Shown here piece after piece: positions 24,170 to 36,500 of a DNA stretch of 64,000 bases (the first letter of the stretch is position 1; each line of letters starts with the position of its first letter). Both the position numbers and the translations under genes were made by a program. The notes below the pieces were generated by a model. That model did no database searches. It saw only the letters and a program-made list of their open reading frames with translations, and was not told where the DNA came from. Source of the stretch: Schistosoma mansoni. Lineage: Eukaryota > Platyhelminthes > Trematoda > Strigeidida > Schistosomatidae. The stretch lies in assembly GCF_000237925.1 (NCBI RefSeq), contig NW_017385988.1, forward strand, positions 1,922,001 to 1,986,000, given 5' to 3'.

Positions 24170-25055
24170 TCACAGATAAAATGTAGCGTTTATCTGAAAA
24201 ACGATCTTTAAAGGCCCTAATTCCTCTGTTAGAGTTAACTTAGCCATTAACTTGACATTAAACCCAGTGACTACTGTTACAGATAATTGCGTGCTTGCAT
24301 TTGCACCACTCCTATAATTGCCTATCTCTTTATCTGATAAGTATACGCCATCAGGACTAGGGAATAGTCGCATACTGAAACTCGGATTGAATTTCCATCA
24401 TTCATTTTACTTGAATCTGGTTTTGTTAGTATGTCAACTACTTGTAGGTTCCATAGGAACTATAATAATCCCCTTCTAAAATGAGCTGCTATCATATTGC
24501 TTCTTCGAGTTCGAATTATTGCTGCTCAGATTAATAAAACCAAACCCACCTATAGTGACAAAATATATTTTTTGGATTGCTGCTGTCGTTTCAGCCGAAC
24601 AACACGATGTTTCTAAGAAGTATTTGACCACTTGCCATTAGGTCAGTGAATTGTTCGGTACTCTGCTGATGGAATAAGACACTCCTGGAAAATATTTCTT
24701 TGTCAAATAAAACATCTTGATTTCTTCAGCAAGTTATTTGTTTGATGTGCTTTAGATTTTATTAACCTTACACGGTCGTCCTTGAAAGGAAAAAGAATAG
24801 AACTGCATGTAGAAATACTCTCCTACTTTCATAGGAAAGCGATACATGTGGAAAAACCGGTCTACATGAGTATAAATACCATAGGACACAAAAATTCATT
24901 TCTGGATGTTTTTAAAAATATATATATATGTAAACACATTAAAAAGCCAATTTTTGTTTCTGACACAGTAAACAAGCTGAAAATGAGCCCAAACAGGTGA
25001 GAGACACGAAAAACGAGAATAAATGAAAACTCGGAAAATCCTGTACATGCAGTGG
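24170..25055. other. Non-coding stretch
   Basis: No supported gene. Short ORFs at 24170-24373 (minus) and 24782-25000 (plus) have no splice or family support. Confidence 0.45.
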
Positions 25056-25059
25056 TGAT

Positions 25060-27420
25060 TTAAACGTTCTGGAGAACTTACAGGTCTTTCAGAGAGCGTA
25101 GCTTAGTTACCGGATACCAGCATGGTTTAGTCGTGGTCGTGAAAAACCAGGGATTGCATCATAATCGTGACGCTCGTGTCGTTCGATCGCTTTGTAGAAA
25201 ATCAACGTAATGAGGTATCATTCTAAGTAAGCGACCTCAAGACGGTCGATGTTGGTGCTACCGTTAGTTCCGTTCTTATCGATCATATAGTACTTAGGCT
25301 CACGCTGAATGACTTTGAAGGGTCCTTCGTATGTCATTTCGAGAGATCGTCAAAAATGAGCCGTAACGTACGAAAACCTGTGTACTACATTGTAATGCAG
25401 GTTGAACAAAGCCATCATTTATCTGTGGTCGAGTGAAAACAGGTTTGACTGAACACGTAGTTTTTATGTTGCAGTGGATTTAACACCAAATTACGCTACA
25501 TTGCAATTGCCAGGTAACACGAGTGGAATATGGCAGGTCTTCCGTGAAACGTGTACTGCTGAGAGTGAAGCTTTAAGCTGTCGGAGAAATCGTCCTACTA
25601 ACACGCAGTGTAGTCAGACGACTCAAAAGTCTAAGTTCGAACTGTAGTTCATGGTCTGTTGTGATGGTTGAAGGGCAGCCGAAGTTTGCCATCCATCGTT
25701 CGATGAATTCGCGGGTCACTATTTCAGCAGTTATGTGCTTGATGGACACTGCTTCTGACCATCGAGTGAAACGGTCTACACAAGTTAAGAAGTAAAAGTA
25801 TCCATTTGAATCTGGTAAGAACCAACCAAATTCAGACAGACATGGTCGAAACAGGCGTTGGGAGTTTTGAAAGGGCTTGATGGACATTTTTCGTGCGTAG
25901 TCGCCTTAGATTTCTGGTAGCTTACATAGGAGCACACCAACTCCCTTATTTTGCTCAAACATCTGGATCGGAAAGTTTGTGCAACGTATTGAAGACGTTG
26001 AGTCGATAATGTTTTCACACGATTGGATGGTCTCTACATTTAGATGTTTCACATAGTAGAGTTTCTTTGACTGTTCCCATCTGTTTAATCAATAGTTTTA
26101 GGTTTGCTGAAGATAATTAGTGCCGAAGGTCAGTGTCTTCTTTTTGAAGCTGGGTGAGTTTGGGAAGTTCTTTTCCTTGGAAACTGTTCGAGGAAGTTGT
26201 GGGAGACAAGGCGTCTGCAACTACACAGTATGCCCCACTAATGTGTTTTATATCTGAAGTAAACTGCAAGTGTAGTCTAGTTGTCGAAACCTTCTAGAGG
26301 AGTACTAGCTTGGAAACAAGCTTAAAGAGAAGGTGGGAGGTTTGATGTCGGTGAGCAGAGTGAATTCTCGTCCTTCTATTGAGTTTGAAAGTACCGTACA
26401 GCAGAATACATGGCTAAGAGTCATCTGTCGAAGGTGTTTTACCTCAATTCAGTGTCTAGCAACCATGTCGAGAAGAATGCCAAAGGATGCCAGCTGTTGT
26501 TTGCACATTATCATGTAGCGGCAAATAAATCCTCAAAATAAATATTTCTGTTTGTCTTCAACACTTGATACCGACCTCATTACTTTTAGTGGACCGTCTA
26601 GTTGAAGGCATTCAGTTGTACATCTGTACCAGTTCACGAGTGGGTTAGCATGATGTGCATCTCTTGCAACCATTAGCCAGTTTACATCAAACGCTTCTCA
26701 ATATATTGATGGCCTTTAAAATATAATTTCGAACCTCTGACTTCTGATTTGGCTGTATTGGAGTACTTCGATGATAAAGGTGTTATTGGTAAAACGTTGT
26801 CAAACTCCGAATACTTTTGACCACTTTACATTGATTGTTTGGTTCAATTTACTTGCCGAGTGTTTTTTGGACTTGTAGGTCATTGATATGTTTAACCGTT
26901 TAAAATTTCTTTAGAAAATGAAGTTTCACAAGCAGATAATATAGTATTTCCGTCTGCTAACCTCCGTTTCCTCGGTCTATCAGTAGATAGTGGTGATATA
27001 GTACGTCGAAATTGAGGCGTTTACAGCAAGATAAACTCAGTTAATAGGTTTTCATCAACCCACGTAAACTTAAACACACATTTTACCGTATTCGACAATC
27101 GGTTTCCTATTTGCTGCCCACAATCTGAAGATCGGATCAGGTAGACGGTCATTAATATTCACTGGAATTATGCTGACTTCCGTACCAGTGTCGAAAGATA
27201 GCGACTTTAGTCATCACATTAGTGATGTATATTAGATGCTTTAGTCCCCAGACACAATTGTTATCAACGCGTATCGACGAGAAATTTGCGCGAAAACCTT
27301 TTCGTGACGGACGGTTATGAGTTCAGGTAAACTTGAACGTGCTCTGAAATTTTGAGAAGACTCTCCACGGGTGTTGTAATACAAACATCAGTCAAAATAA
27401 TCTGCTTTTCTTGATCCGGC
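25060..27420 (-). mobile_element. Gypsy LTR retrotransposon fossil C
   Basis: Minus-strand order, 5' to 3': a protease remnant (about 27300-27050, with a DTGTEVSIIPVN block), RT/RNase H remnants (about 26520-26100) and an integrase core (about 26018-25573, with VDRFTRWSEAV and STITTDHELQFE). Gypsy pol has the same order. The RNase H part shows shared wording with fossil A, so they are related families. It is broken in many places and old. No intact ORF remains. Confidence 0.8.
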
Positions 27421-27890
27421 GTGTTAGTGGGATATAGATTGGATTAAGCATGTTTTATGCATGATGGTGTTGCTGCGCGCTGATTGGTTAATTTTAAACC
27501 GATCAGCCCGGGCATATTATTGCAGAAAAATCTATAAGCTTCTTATGCATATACTATAAATATATGAACGATATTTAAACTATTGGTTGCTGAGTACTGA
27601 TTGCTGATTGCGGATTGCTGATCACATACCATTGTTATTTTGAACACAATTTCATTCCTGTTCAACGTGTTCTGATTTTGAGGTCTTGTCGAGTGTCATC
27701 GTATAAGAATACTAAGCAATAGGAATAGCTGGGTTGTTTACATAGCAAAAATACAATTATAACACAGAGACAGATCTTTTTGTTGTGAGCTTCTTCAGTG
27801 GGTTTCGGGGCATTAGTGGTTATGATAGATATGGAGATAATTAGCAAGGCTACTACAACAACCTCAAACGTCATTTCGTATCATTCGGAG
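27420..27890 (-). mobile_element. Possible LTR/leader region of Gypsy fossil C
   Basis: This non-coding segment at the 5' side of fossil C has a TATA-like run (about 27555-27566) and small internal repeats (GATTGCTGATTGCGGATTGC at 27600-27619). I could not find a matching copy at the integrase side, so LTR status is only a guess. Confidence 0.3.
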
Positions 27891-28319
27891 CTTTTCTTTG
27901 AAAAGGTGAACCTCAATGCGCATGTTTCTGGTGATCTCTAGCCACTTCGTTCATTGCGTCAGTTTTTAGTGAGACTAGAAACGCCTGAGCCTGTTAGGAA
28001 TCTTAGACAAGAAAGGCTATTTAATCACGCCCACATCGAAGGTTCGTTGACAAATGAACTCTCGCTTATGTGGCAACATCTCTGTTGCCGAGTTATGCTA
28101 TAGATCGATATCGTCAAAGAGCTGTCGACTATTCAGGGCTCTATACTTAGTGATTGCCATTTTTAAAGTGTGTTTATCTCTGAAAGATCGCTAGCAAACA
28201 TTATGGGTGTGGCCTATCCGTTAAAATCGTGGGATAGTGCCTTCACTACTGTGAGAAATCGCACACGTGATTTTATAACTCCGTGCTTGTTGAAGTTAGC
28301 ATCTAAGTAACACAAAGAG

Positions 28320-28546
28320 AATTTGATATTATCAGGCTGGAAGGGTATGATTTGAAAATTGAGCAGCGCAAGCGTCCTAACCTTTCAAAGTTCGAGTGTC
28401 TGTTCAGACATTATATGGATAAATTAAATGGGCGAAAAAATCCAATATCAAAAGAAATATCCAAAAAATCAATATCACCAATTGTAAAAATGTTTACTAA
28501 CATTGTTGACACAAGAAACAGAATGATTCTTCATCGTTTGATGTAA
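28320..28546 (+). other. Unassigned basic ORF, possibly an exon or repeat-derived
   Basis: An open frame follows an acceptor-like TATCAG. The deduced peptide is Lys/Arg-rich (KIEQRKRPNLSKFECLFRHY near its start, HRLM at its end) and closes with a stop. I do not recognise it. It could be a terminal exon of an unseen gene or a retroelement scrap. Confidence 0.25.
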
Positions 28547-28559
28547 CAGGTCACGTTGA

Positions 28560-30415
28560 GCTCATCACTTAAGATGCTACAGTTATTTCGGGGTATGACA
28601 GAGCTTTTGTTCTAAACACCGTTTTCAAACTAGTCATAGCAAAAAGTTAATGAAAACTATGTTACAACCGCATCAAAACTAACAACTATTAGAGATGTGA
28701 ACAGTACTGTCCTATGACCTATACGTTTTGATGACATGCATCAACAAAACATAACGATGTCTGTCTGCGGATACCCCGTACTTATAAGTCCATAAATTAC
28801 TCCGCTTCTCTGCAGGATGATGACTTTCCACCTTGATGTCCCTTATAAAGTCGTTACTCAGTAAACCCAAGGACATTAAGTTTTAATGCTATGCCCAAAT
28901 GTTCCTGAAAATTTCAACATGATCAGCATTTAATGCAGTTATTCAACCTTAGTTTCATTTATGGAACAAGCAAGACTAATGGTTAAAGCGGTTCTTTATT
29001 CAGATCATTGAACAAAACTGATATAGCGCAAGGTTATCTTCACAGACACAAAACGTTTTAAAATAAATATGGAGTAATAAGAGATGTAATCTATAGCTTC
29101 CAAAATAAATAAGTCTGGAGTGAGGAATAACTGTTCAGGTCACTCTAAATAGGCGCTGTCTCCCAATCACAAACAAAATAAGGCGATTGGTTAATGGTGA
29201 AACTAAACAAATATTGTCATCAAGTTATTCAACCAATAATCGTTCAGTAAGTAATAAGAAAACGTGTGATAAATGTTCCAAACTGGGCAGAAATGTCATC
29301 CTATCATTTCCGGATAGATTTCTTCCAAATTGTTTTGAAAAAAATAATCAGTAGGTTTTTTTGTCGACCAACTTCAACCTGGATATAAATCTGCATAGGT
29401 CCCGTTACTACACTTAGGACAATATATATTTACAAATGTAATGGCGAAAAAGTCATTGTGCCACCTAGTTGAAATTAAATAAAATTACTCAACAGTCACA
29501 TATCAGACTTTTTAAAGCATACATGAAATAAGAATAAGTAAATTAACTGGTGCACATTTGCTTTGTTTTATCAAGCAGGCTGATAGTTCCAGTTATGTCC
29601 AAATATAACAACCGATTAAAATAAACGAATGCACGTTGATTTTATCCGTAAACGATCAGGTGAAAACGATTAATAGACTTCATTTATATTTACTTGATAT
29701 TAATCAGACCACGAACCTAATTAAGTTAGACAACCACTGAAAATGTGGGACTAAATAATCCACTAAATTGCGCAATCACCTCCGTCTTCGACGGGTATCT
29801 CCTGAACATCCATTACATATAAACTCAACTTTTATGACTTTCAACTGAGATTGGTTCATGACATTCAATAGTCTCTGCAAATCATATGGATAATTTACTT
29901 AATAACCAGTAGTTTCTATAGTTCAGCTAGTTCTAATCCATGTCGTCTATTAACAGTCTTCAGATATCTCCGCAAATGTAGAATTTCATCTGTCGTTCTT
30001 TCGTTTGAGAGGGATAATTTACAAGGAAAATAAAAATGGTAAAGACTCACGTGAGTTTAGTTTGAAGGAAATTATTCTTTGATTTGTATCGACATTGAGA
30101 AGCGCAAAATGTTTAGAAGAGAAATTCTATTTCCATAATTCAAATACGTTATGTTAAATATTTTTTTAGATACTACTCCATTTTCGATGGAGTCAAAATG
30201 ACTCAATTAATTTTTAATGTCCTGAGAACCACCAGTTAGGTTTCTCGGACTGAAATCATTGCAGTAAAAAACGGAGATATCATTCGTTGTAAACCATTAT
30301 ATATACATAGCTCTAAAGAAATATAGGAAACCACAAAGACTATAAAACTATGACTACATTCTTACTTAAAGGCTGTTTAAATAACAGGTAAAAATTATGT
30401 TAACTCCGCTTCAGG
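28560..30415. other. AT-rich intergenic DNA
   Basis: No supported feature was seen. Confidence 0.5.
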
Positions 30416-30419
30416 CTCT

Positions 30420-31525
30420 GTTAAACTTAAGGTCTGTACCAAGCACGGGTAAACGAGAAGGGTTGGGCAGGGGTATCAGCAACCCCATCCCGTAGAAAAC
30501 AACCTCACTGAAACACGTTAACCACAATAAACAATTCGAACCACTTAAACTCTGTTCTCCGAGTTGAAAGATCTTCATTCAGAAGAATTATGACGCCTCG
30601 TGGCGAAAGACGAGATTCTTCCGAAGTCACGAGGTCAATTCCCCTTCTGACAACCAGAGCAACAATTAATATGGGTACATGAAATGCCCGGACAATGTGG
30701 GAGACCGGGAGGACCAATCAAATAGCTGAGAAAATGAGGTGATACAACTTGACAGTTCTCGGAATCAGTGAAACACATTTGACCTAAGCTCGACAGCAAA
30801 GGTTAGACTCGGGTGGGATGCTGTTGTACACGGGTCACGAAGACGAAATCGCTTCGTACACTTAGGGACTTGTTCTGATGCTGTCCAAAGAATCACGAAA
30901 TACACTTATAGAACGGGAACCTTGTGGATCAACAATCAACAAAGCATCATTCAAAACAACGAGGGAGGAGATCACAATGGATATTACCCAATGTTATGCA
31001 TCCACCAATGATAGCAATGACGATGACAAAAATAAGTTTTACAAGAGACTGAAATCGACCATTGGGAAATGCTCAGCGAAATACTCGATCATATTGATGG
31101 GAAACATAAACGCCAAAGTCGGAATGGACAACACCGGGTATGAAAATATCACAGAACGACATTGACGACTGGGGGAAACGAACGAGAATGTCGACGTGCG
31201 GTTGCATACGTGAAGATGAGGATTGGCAAAGCAAGGGCAGCATTCCTACAATCGAGGATTACCTGGAATTAAAAACAACCGTCACCCGAGACCGAAGCCA
31301 TAATCTTCATTATGAACGTCGAGAAATTTCTATTGTGCGTAGTTGATACTTAGAGAACTACTACAACCAAAATGAAAGGTGTACAGGTATTCATAAACAG
31401 CTATCTACGCAGCATACTCAATGTTTATTGACCGCATACTATCAGCAGCAGTGTACTGGGAGAGAGAACAAAGCAGCTTCCAACTGAATAGGGAATCAGG
31501 AGAAGACGCCGCAAGTGGATATGTC
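30420..31525 (+). mobile_element. RTE-clade LINE, internally deleted (endonuclease joined to RT C-terminus)
   Basis: The 5' half (about 30650-31160) encodes an AP-type endonuclease of the RTE kind. It reads NMGTWNART, then LTVLGISETHLT, LLYTGHEDE, EEITMDITQCYASTNDSN and ILMGNINAKVG. In RTE elements the last motif is normally GDFNAKVG, so the catalytic Asp is Asn here. About 40 bases later the reading is already in the RT C-terminal block (GKARAAFLQ, RTTTTKMKGVQVFINSYLR). Most of the RT domain has therefore been deleted. Several stops and frameshifts are present. It ends abruptly at 31525 against an inverted host-gene duplicate. Confidence 0.8.
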
Positions 31526-31536
31526 ACATCGACGAA

Positions 31537-31975
31537 CTACTGTTTTAGAACCAAACAAAGAACATTTCTCACTTTTATGAAAACTGTTGTAAAATATCAT
31601 AATCAAATAATTTGGCGTATATATCAAGGATCTATAGAAAGTACCTTGTTTCGTTTTCTAATTTCTAGATTGGTATTCTCTATCAAAAAATTCAAATCCG
31701 ATTAATAATTTATTGCTTTTATTGTACTGCAAAATCGCAAATCAAAAAATTAGTTCCTGTCAACGTAAAATTGTTTCAGTGTATCACAGACAAAAATGTC
31801 ATACACAAATGTACATAAGTTCATTTGATCTTTTTCGACCATAGATCGTTAGTCCAGTTCCCAAAGTGTTTCTGGACCTCTTTTCAAAACTCGTTTATTA
31901 AATTTACGATGGCTTATTCTATTGTAAATATTCCTCTTCACTGCCATAGGTTCGTAAAGAGCTGACAAATCCTCG
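31537..31975 (-). repeat. Inverted duplicate of the peptide-gene 3' half and flank
   Basis: Reverse complement of about 19231-19673, with only a handful of differences by eye. It includes coding sequence from the acidic spacer to the stop, the 3' UTR, both AATAAA signals and about 180 bases beyond them. Because it continues past the polyadenylation site, it was copied at DNA level and not through mRNA. Confidence 0.9.
31849..31973 (-). pseudogene. Partial copy of the secreted peptide precursor
   Basis: The duplicate keeps the codons from about residue 33 (EDLSALYEP) to the stop, with the dibasic sites and the C-terminal GPETLWELD unchanged. It lacks the signal peptide: homology stops at CGAGGATTT and unrelated sequence lies upstream. 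With no visible 5' exon it is best called a 5'-truncated pseudogene, unless a new upstream exon supplies a signal peptide. Confidence 0.75.
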
Positions 31976-31999
31976 CAATGAATCGAAATCAAAGAGCTA

Positions 32000-32830
32000 T
32001 TAACGAGTTAAGAACAGACTATTTTCATAGCCTGCTTGTCCTAGCTTGAATGCTCTTTTAGCCTATGTGACTTAGGGTTTTTCAGCGAACATCTTTAAGA
32101 GCTAGTTCAACAATCAAACAGACATGGTTAATCGTCCTTCTGCTTAAACGCATGCACTTAATACATGTCTTTGTCCTTATATCTACTGAAACTGTTGTTA
32201 TCATTAACCTATTTGAGCTCACCTCACACCTTGTCACCTCCGTTTATCTGTTATTTATTGTTGTGTGTGTTTTCATATCGTTTGCGTATGACACTCTCAA
32301 ACTCATTCTGACTATTTTCTTCTTTTTGACGCTCTGTATTCTACCTTTTTAGCTTTTATGTCTGAAAAAGCCATTTTCTTCCCCGATACCGTAATTGTTG
32401 CTGGTCCCAACGACTCCACTGCCCTAAGATAAACACACTTGTAAGCAAGAAAATAATATTCCTGTAGAGCCAGTGAAATATCACTGAGCCCTAGCTAAAT
32501 CATCCGGTAGTTAGGTCACTGAATGTCAAACGGATCATCGATCCCCATCGGAATCGAGGACGACCAACACGGATCGCTTAATTGTATGCCATGCATTGAC
32601 GCATGCGATGGTGGTCTCACTATATTTTTCGCACTCACTTTTACCAATATAGATCCATAATAAAGTGCCTTGTGCTATGCGGTCTTCAAAGAAGCCATAG
32701 TACTTTAATATGTCGAAGGGGTAATCCACGTTAGATGCTGACCGTGTGGTGCGACATCGAAGTTAGCTGGTTTGTCACACAGTTCCCGTCTAACTTGAGT
32801 AGCCCTCCAACAATTCACAGAGATCATCAA
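32000..32830. other. Repeat-derived sequence, class uncertain
   Basis: This stretch is richer in GC than its surroundings. On the minus strand, 32535-32729 encodes a 64-residue open frame (a FEDRIAQGTLLWIYIGKSEC block) that looks like part of a larger ORF of a dispersed repeat. On the plus strand, 32152-32352 is a hydrophobic, low-complexity ORF without support. I cannot name the family. Confidence 0.35.
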
Positions 32831-33531
32831 CGTTCATTGTCTACAACTCTTGATCAAATATTAGATCTATTAGTATTGGCGCGGCCAAGTGAATAAACAA
32901 CTTATATTGAACAAATTCATGAGCACTGAACCACACCTCAATATCAATAAGCAAGGGAAAAGAAATTCATCGATTATTGCAATCTCGTTGAAAACACAGT
33001 AAGTGCTGGCAACAGGTCTCAAGGTGTTGCAAATATTTAGGGCTTGACAAAGCTGTTTTCAATAGCACTTCCATAAATAATGATCTCAATGCTAGTCAAA
33101 CCATAAGTCAGGAATGAGGATGTTCGGGCATATATTTAGAAGATGGCCAGTATGACAAGAAATGTTAGATCTTAGATAGTTGTTGAGAGGGATCTTATTT
33201 TGATGCGTGGCAGTGCGCCTTTACTCAGAGCGTATCTAGTAAAACTAATAAGGTCAAGATCACTTGAGAAGACTTACATAACAACTTGTTTTAATGATTT
33301 AATTATTGGTCAAGATCACTTCCCTCTAGTGAAGTAGTGACGACTCCAAAGTTTAGACCCAGCAAGGTTGTTGTTTTTAGACCTTTTAAATGGCTTCTAA
33401 AGACGTGTACCTTTAACTTAATATCAATATGTTGCAGCACAATAAAATCTGTTTTTATTGAGATATTGGAAATAGGTTGTTTTAGGCGTTAATTTCAATA
33501 ACCATAAGGCGTTATCACACTTGCATTCTAG
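32830..33531. other. Sequence upstream of the first recognised exon
   Basis: No coding sequence was recognised. It ends in an acceptor-like TTGCATTCTAG at 33521-33531. Schistosomes use both cis-splicing and spliced-leader trans-splicing, so this acceptor could serve either. Confidence 0.45.
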
Positions 33532-36500
33532 ATTCCGATGGACCCAGGTGTTTCCCAGTTAGCCATTGAATGCCAACATATAAGTAATGTGAAGAAAGAG
33601 CTTGAGTTCCTCTCACGATTGCTCACACATGCTACATCTTTTAATAGTATGGAAATCAATACGTTAAATAGCAATGTATCTGAAACAAGCGGCATGAAAA
33701 CATTCTTTAGGATTTTAAGTCGTATATGCAGAGATTGCGGAGGCATTTGGACAGTAAACGAAGATCTAGACTGGTAAGTACACTTAGTTTTTCGCTGCTT
33801 TCAAAAGGTTACTCACAATCAATTTTCGTTGATAAATTAATATTGTTGATCACTCTCTTGGCAAGTAGACGTTTTTGTAGAAATGTTCTGCTCCATAGTT
33901 CTTCTTTCGAAATGAAAGATTCTTCTTTATTAAATCTATCTGCAGACTGTAATCATATCATTTTTCTTAGCTTTCAATGTAATCTAAGTGGAATACATGA
34001 TTCAGATATGTATAGTCTACTATGTATTTGATGAACGTTCCGGTAAAACTTTCTCTAAGCAAGAATTTCTCTTCACGGGATGTGTGCGTAAATATTTCGG
34101 TCTTTTAGTTACTTTAATCTTGGAAGATGATTTTCGTGAAAACATTTTGGTGTAATAACCTATCAGACGAAAACAAATTCGGTAGAACATTTCAGTCTTC
34201 AGTAATAAGGATAGTAGGCTGATGAACCTGTGTTAATCCTGACAGATTTCCTTCCAGTGAAAGTCCAGCTCCTTCTTGAAAATGTTCACTGATGGTGCTG
34301 ATACCACTTGTTCTGGTAAAGCGTTCCAGTCATTGACCACTCGATGAGAAAAACGGGACCCCACCTTTAGTTTATTAGATCGCGGTTTCAGAACCTTCTT
34401 GCTATGACCTCGGAGATTATTAGTGCTGGAGGGAGCAAAAAGATAAGACATATTAACACCCAGATCATAATTAAAGATACGAAATGCCAGTATAAGGTCA
34501 CCTCGTGTCCTACGATAAGATAAGGGGAAAAGGTTTGAACGTTTTAAACGCTCATCGTAAGGGAGTTTAGAAAGACCCTTTACTAATTTTGTCCCTACAC
34601 GCTGGACACGCTCAAGCGATTTAGTATCCTTTATCAGACAAGGGCTAGCTGCTTGGATACAGTATTCTAAGTGTGGCCTTACATAGGTGGGATATAAAAT
34701 CCGAAACATATCCTCGTCGAAGCATTTAAATGCTCTGCAAAGCGACCATAGCGCACGATAGCCTTCGGAAGCAACCGCATTGCAGTGCGTAGTAGTTTTC
34801 AAGTCGTGACTTATAGTTACTCCTAAGTCTTTGTGCTCTTGAACGCGTGGAAGAGATGTACCATTAATGGTATAGTGGTAACTAATATCGTGCCCGATGT
34901 GCATGAACACGCTCTTCCTGGAATTAACTTCCAGGCCCCAATCATGAGCCCACCTAACTAATTCGTCTAAATCTGCTTGCAGATAACAACGATCAGTCTC
35001 ATTTCTTATTGTTCTCCAAATTTTAACATCATTCGCAAACAATAACGTCGACGACTTAAGTAATAAAGGTAGTTCATTATTATACAGAAGGAAAAGTAAA
35101 GGGCCTAAGATGGTGCCTTGGGGTACACCACTTTTGACCGGTTTCCATTCGGATAGCGTTCCATTGACCCTTACTCTCTGTCTGCGATCACATAAGAAGC
35201 TTCCTATCCATTCCTGTATAGCACCTGTTATTCCAAAGCTCGAGAGCTTTTGCATAAGACCTAAGTGTGAAACCTTATCAAACGCTTTGCTAAAATCTAT
35301 GAATATCACGTCGACAGACAGGCCGTTGTCTAGGGCAGCTGTCCAATCCTCTCTCGCAATGAGTAAGTTAGTCAAGCATGAATGCTTGTTACGAAACCCA
35401 TGTTGCTCGGGAGTTAACAGATTGTACGAATCTATGTGACTCAGTAGCTTAGCCCGAATTAATTTTTCGAGTAACTTAACTACTATGCTGGTCAGGCTAA
35501 CAGGCCGGTAGTTAGATACGATCCGTCTCTGACCATCCTTAAATATAGGACTAACTATGGCGTCCTTCCAGTCTCTAGGTAGTTGAGCCTGTGAAGGGAC
35601 ATGTTGAAGAGCATCGTGAGCGGTTTTGAGATAATGTCCGCAAGCGATGACAGCAAACGTGGGTGTAACCCATCGGGGCCCGGTATCTTACAAGGTTTTA
35701 GGTTAGTTATCAAAGGAAGAACAATATCCTCTGTCACGTGTAAAGGTCCTATGGCTGGTATCTCATTGTCAACGGGACAAGTAGTTGTAACACTACACGT
35801 AGAGTAGACTTCACTGAAATAGTTAGCAAATGTCTCCGCTTTCGCTAGATCAGATTCAGCCAATAAAGCTGAATTTTCGCTTAACAGTAACGAGGGGATA
35901 CCATCACTACGTTTCGTCCGCCTTTTAACGTACGAAAACAGTCGCTTCGGACAGGTACGGCTGTCGTATGCCAACTGTCGTTCGTAAGCCGTGCGGGATT
36001 TAGCTATGGTCTTTTTACATATATTCCGGATTTTTTTATATTCTCACTTAAATGATGCCTGACCTGTTGACAAGAATAAGTCCCAGAAGTGTTTCCTACG
36101 CTTCAACAGCTTCCGGGTTTCCTTATTAATCCATGGAGGGCAATATGATAGCTTACGTGCTGACCATGGGATAAACGGTTGAGTTACGGATTGGAACGTA
36201 GACTTAAGCCTATTCCATGCATCATCAATCGATCCATCAGCATCGACCGACCAGTCAATCGAGATACCATAGTCCCTGATTGCCGGAATATTGGCTCTCC
36301 AGATATTAGGACGGGGTGGAGCAGATGCAAATTCTATACCATGTATCCGGAACTTAAAGGAAAGTACGACATGGTCACTATTCACCAGTGGGGGAAGGTG
36401 TTGAATGTCGACGATATCTTCACAGTGGTATGTGAGGACAAGGTCTATCAATGACGGATTATGTTCCAAGTCTATATGCGTCGGCTTAACGATACATTGT

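Noticed and set aside
32152-32352. 66-residue hydrophobic ORF as a membrane protein
   Set aside because: Low-complexity, T-rich sequence giving Leu/Ile/Phe by composition. No splice context or signal of constraint.
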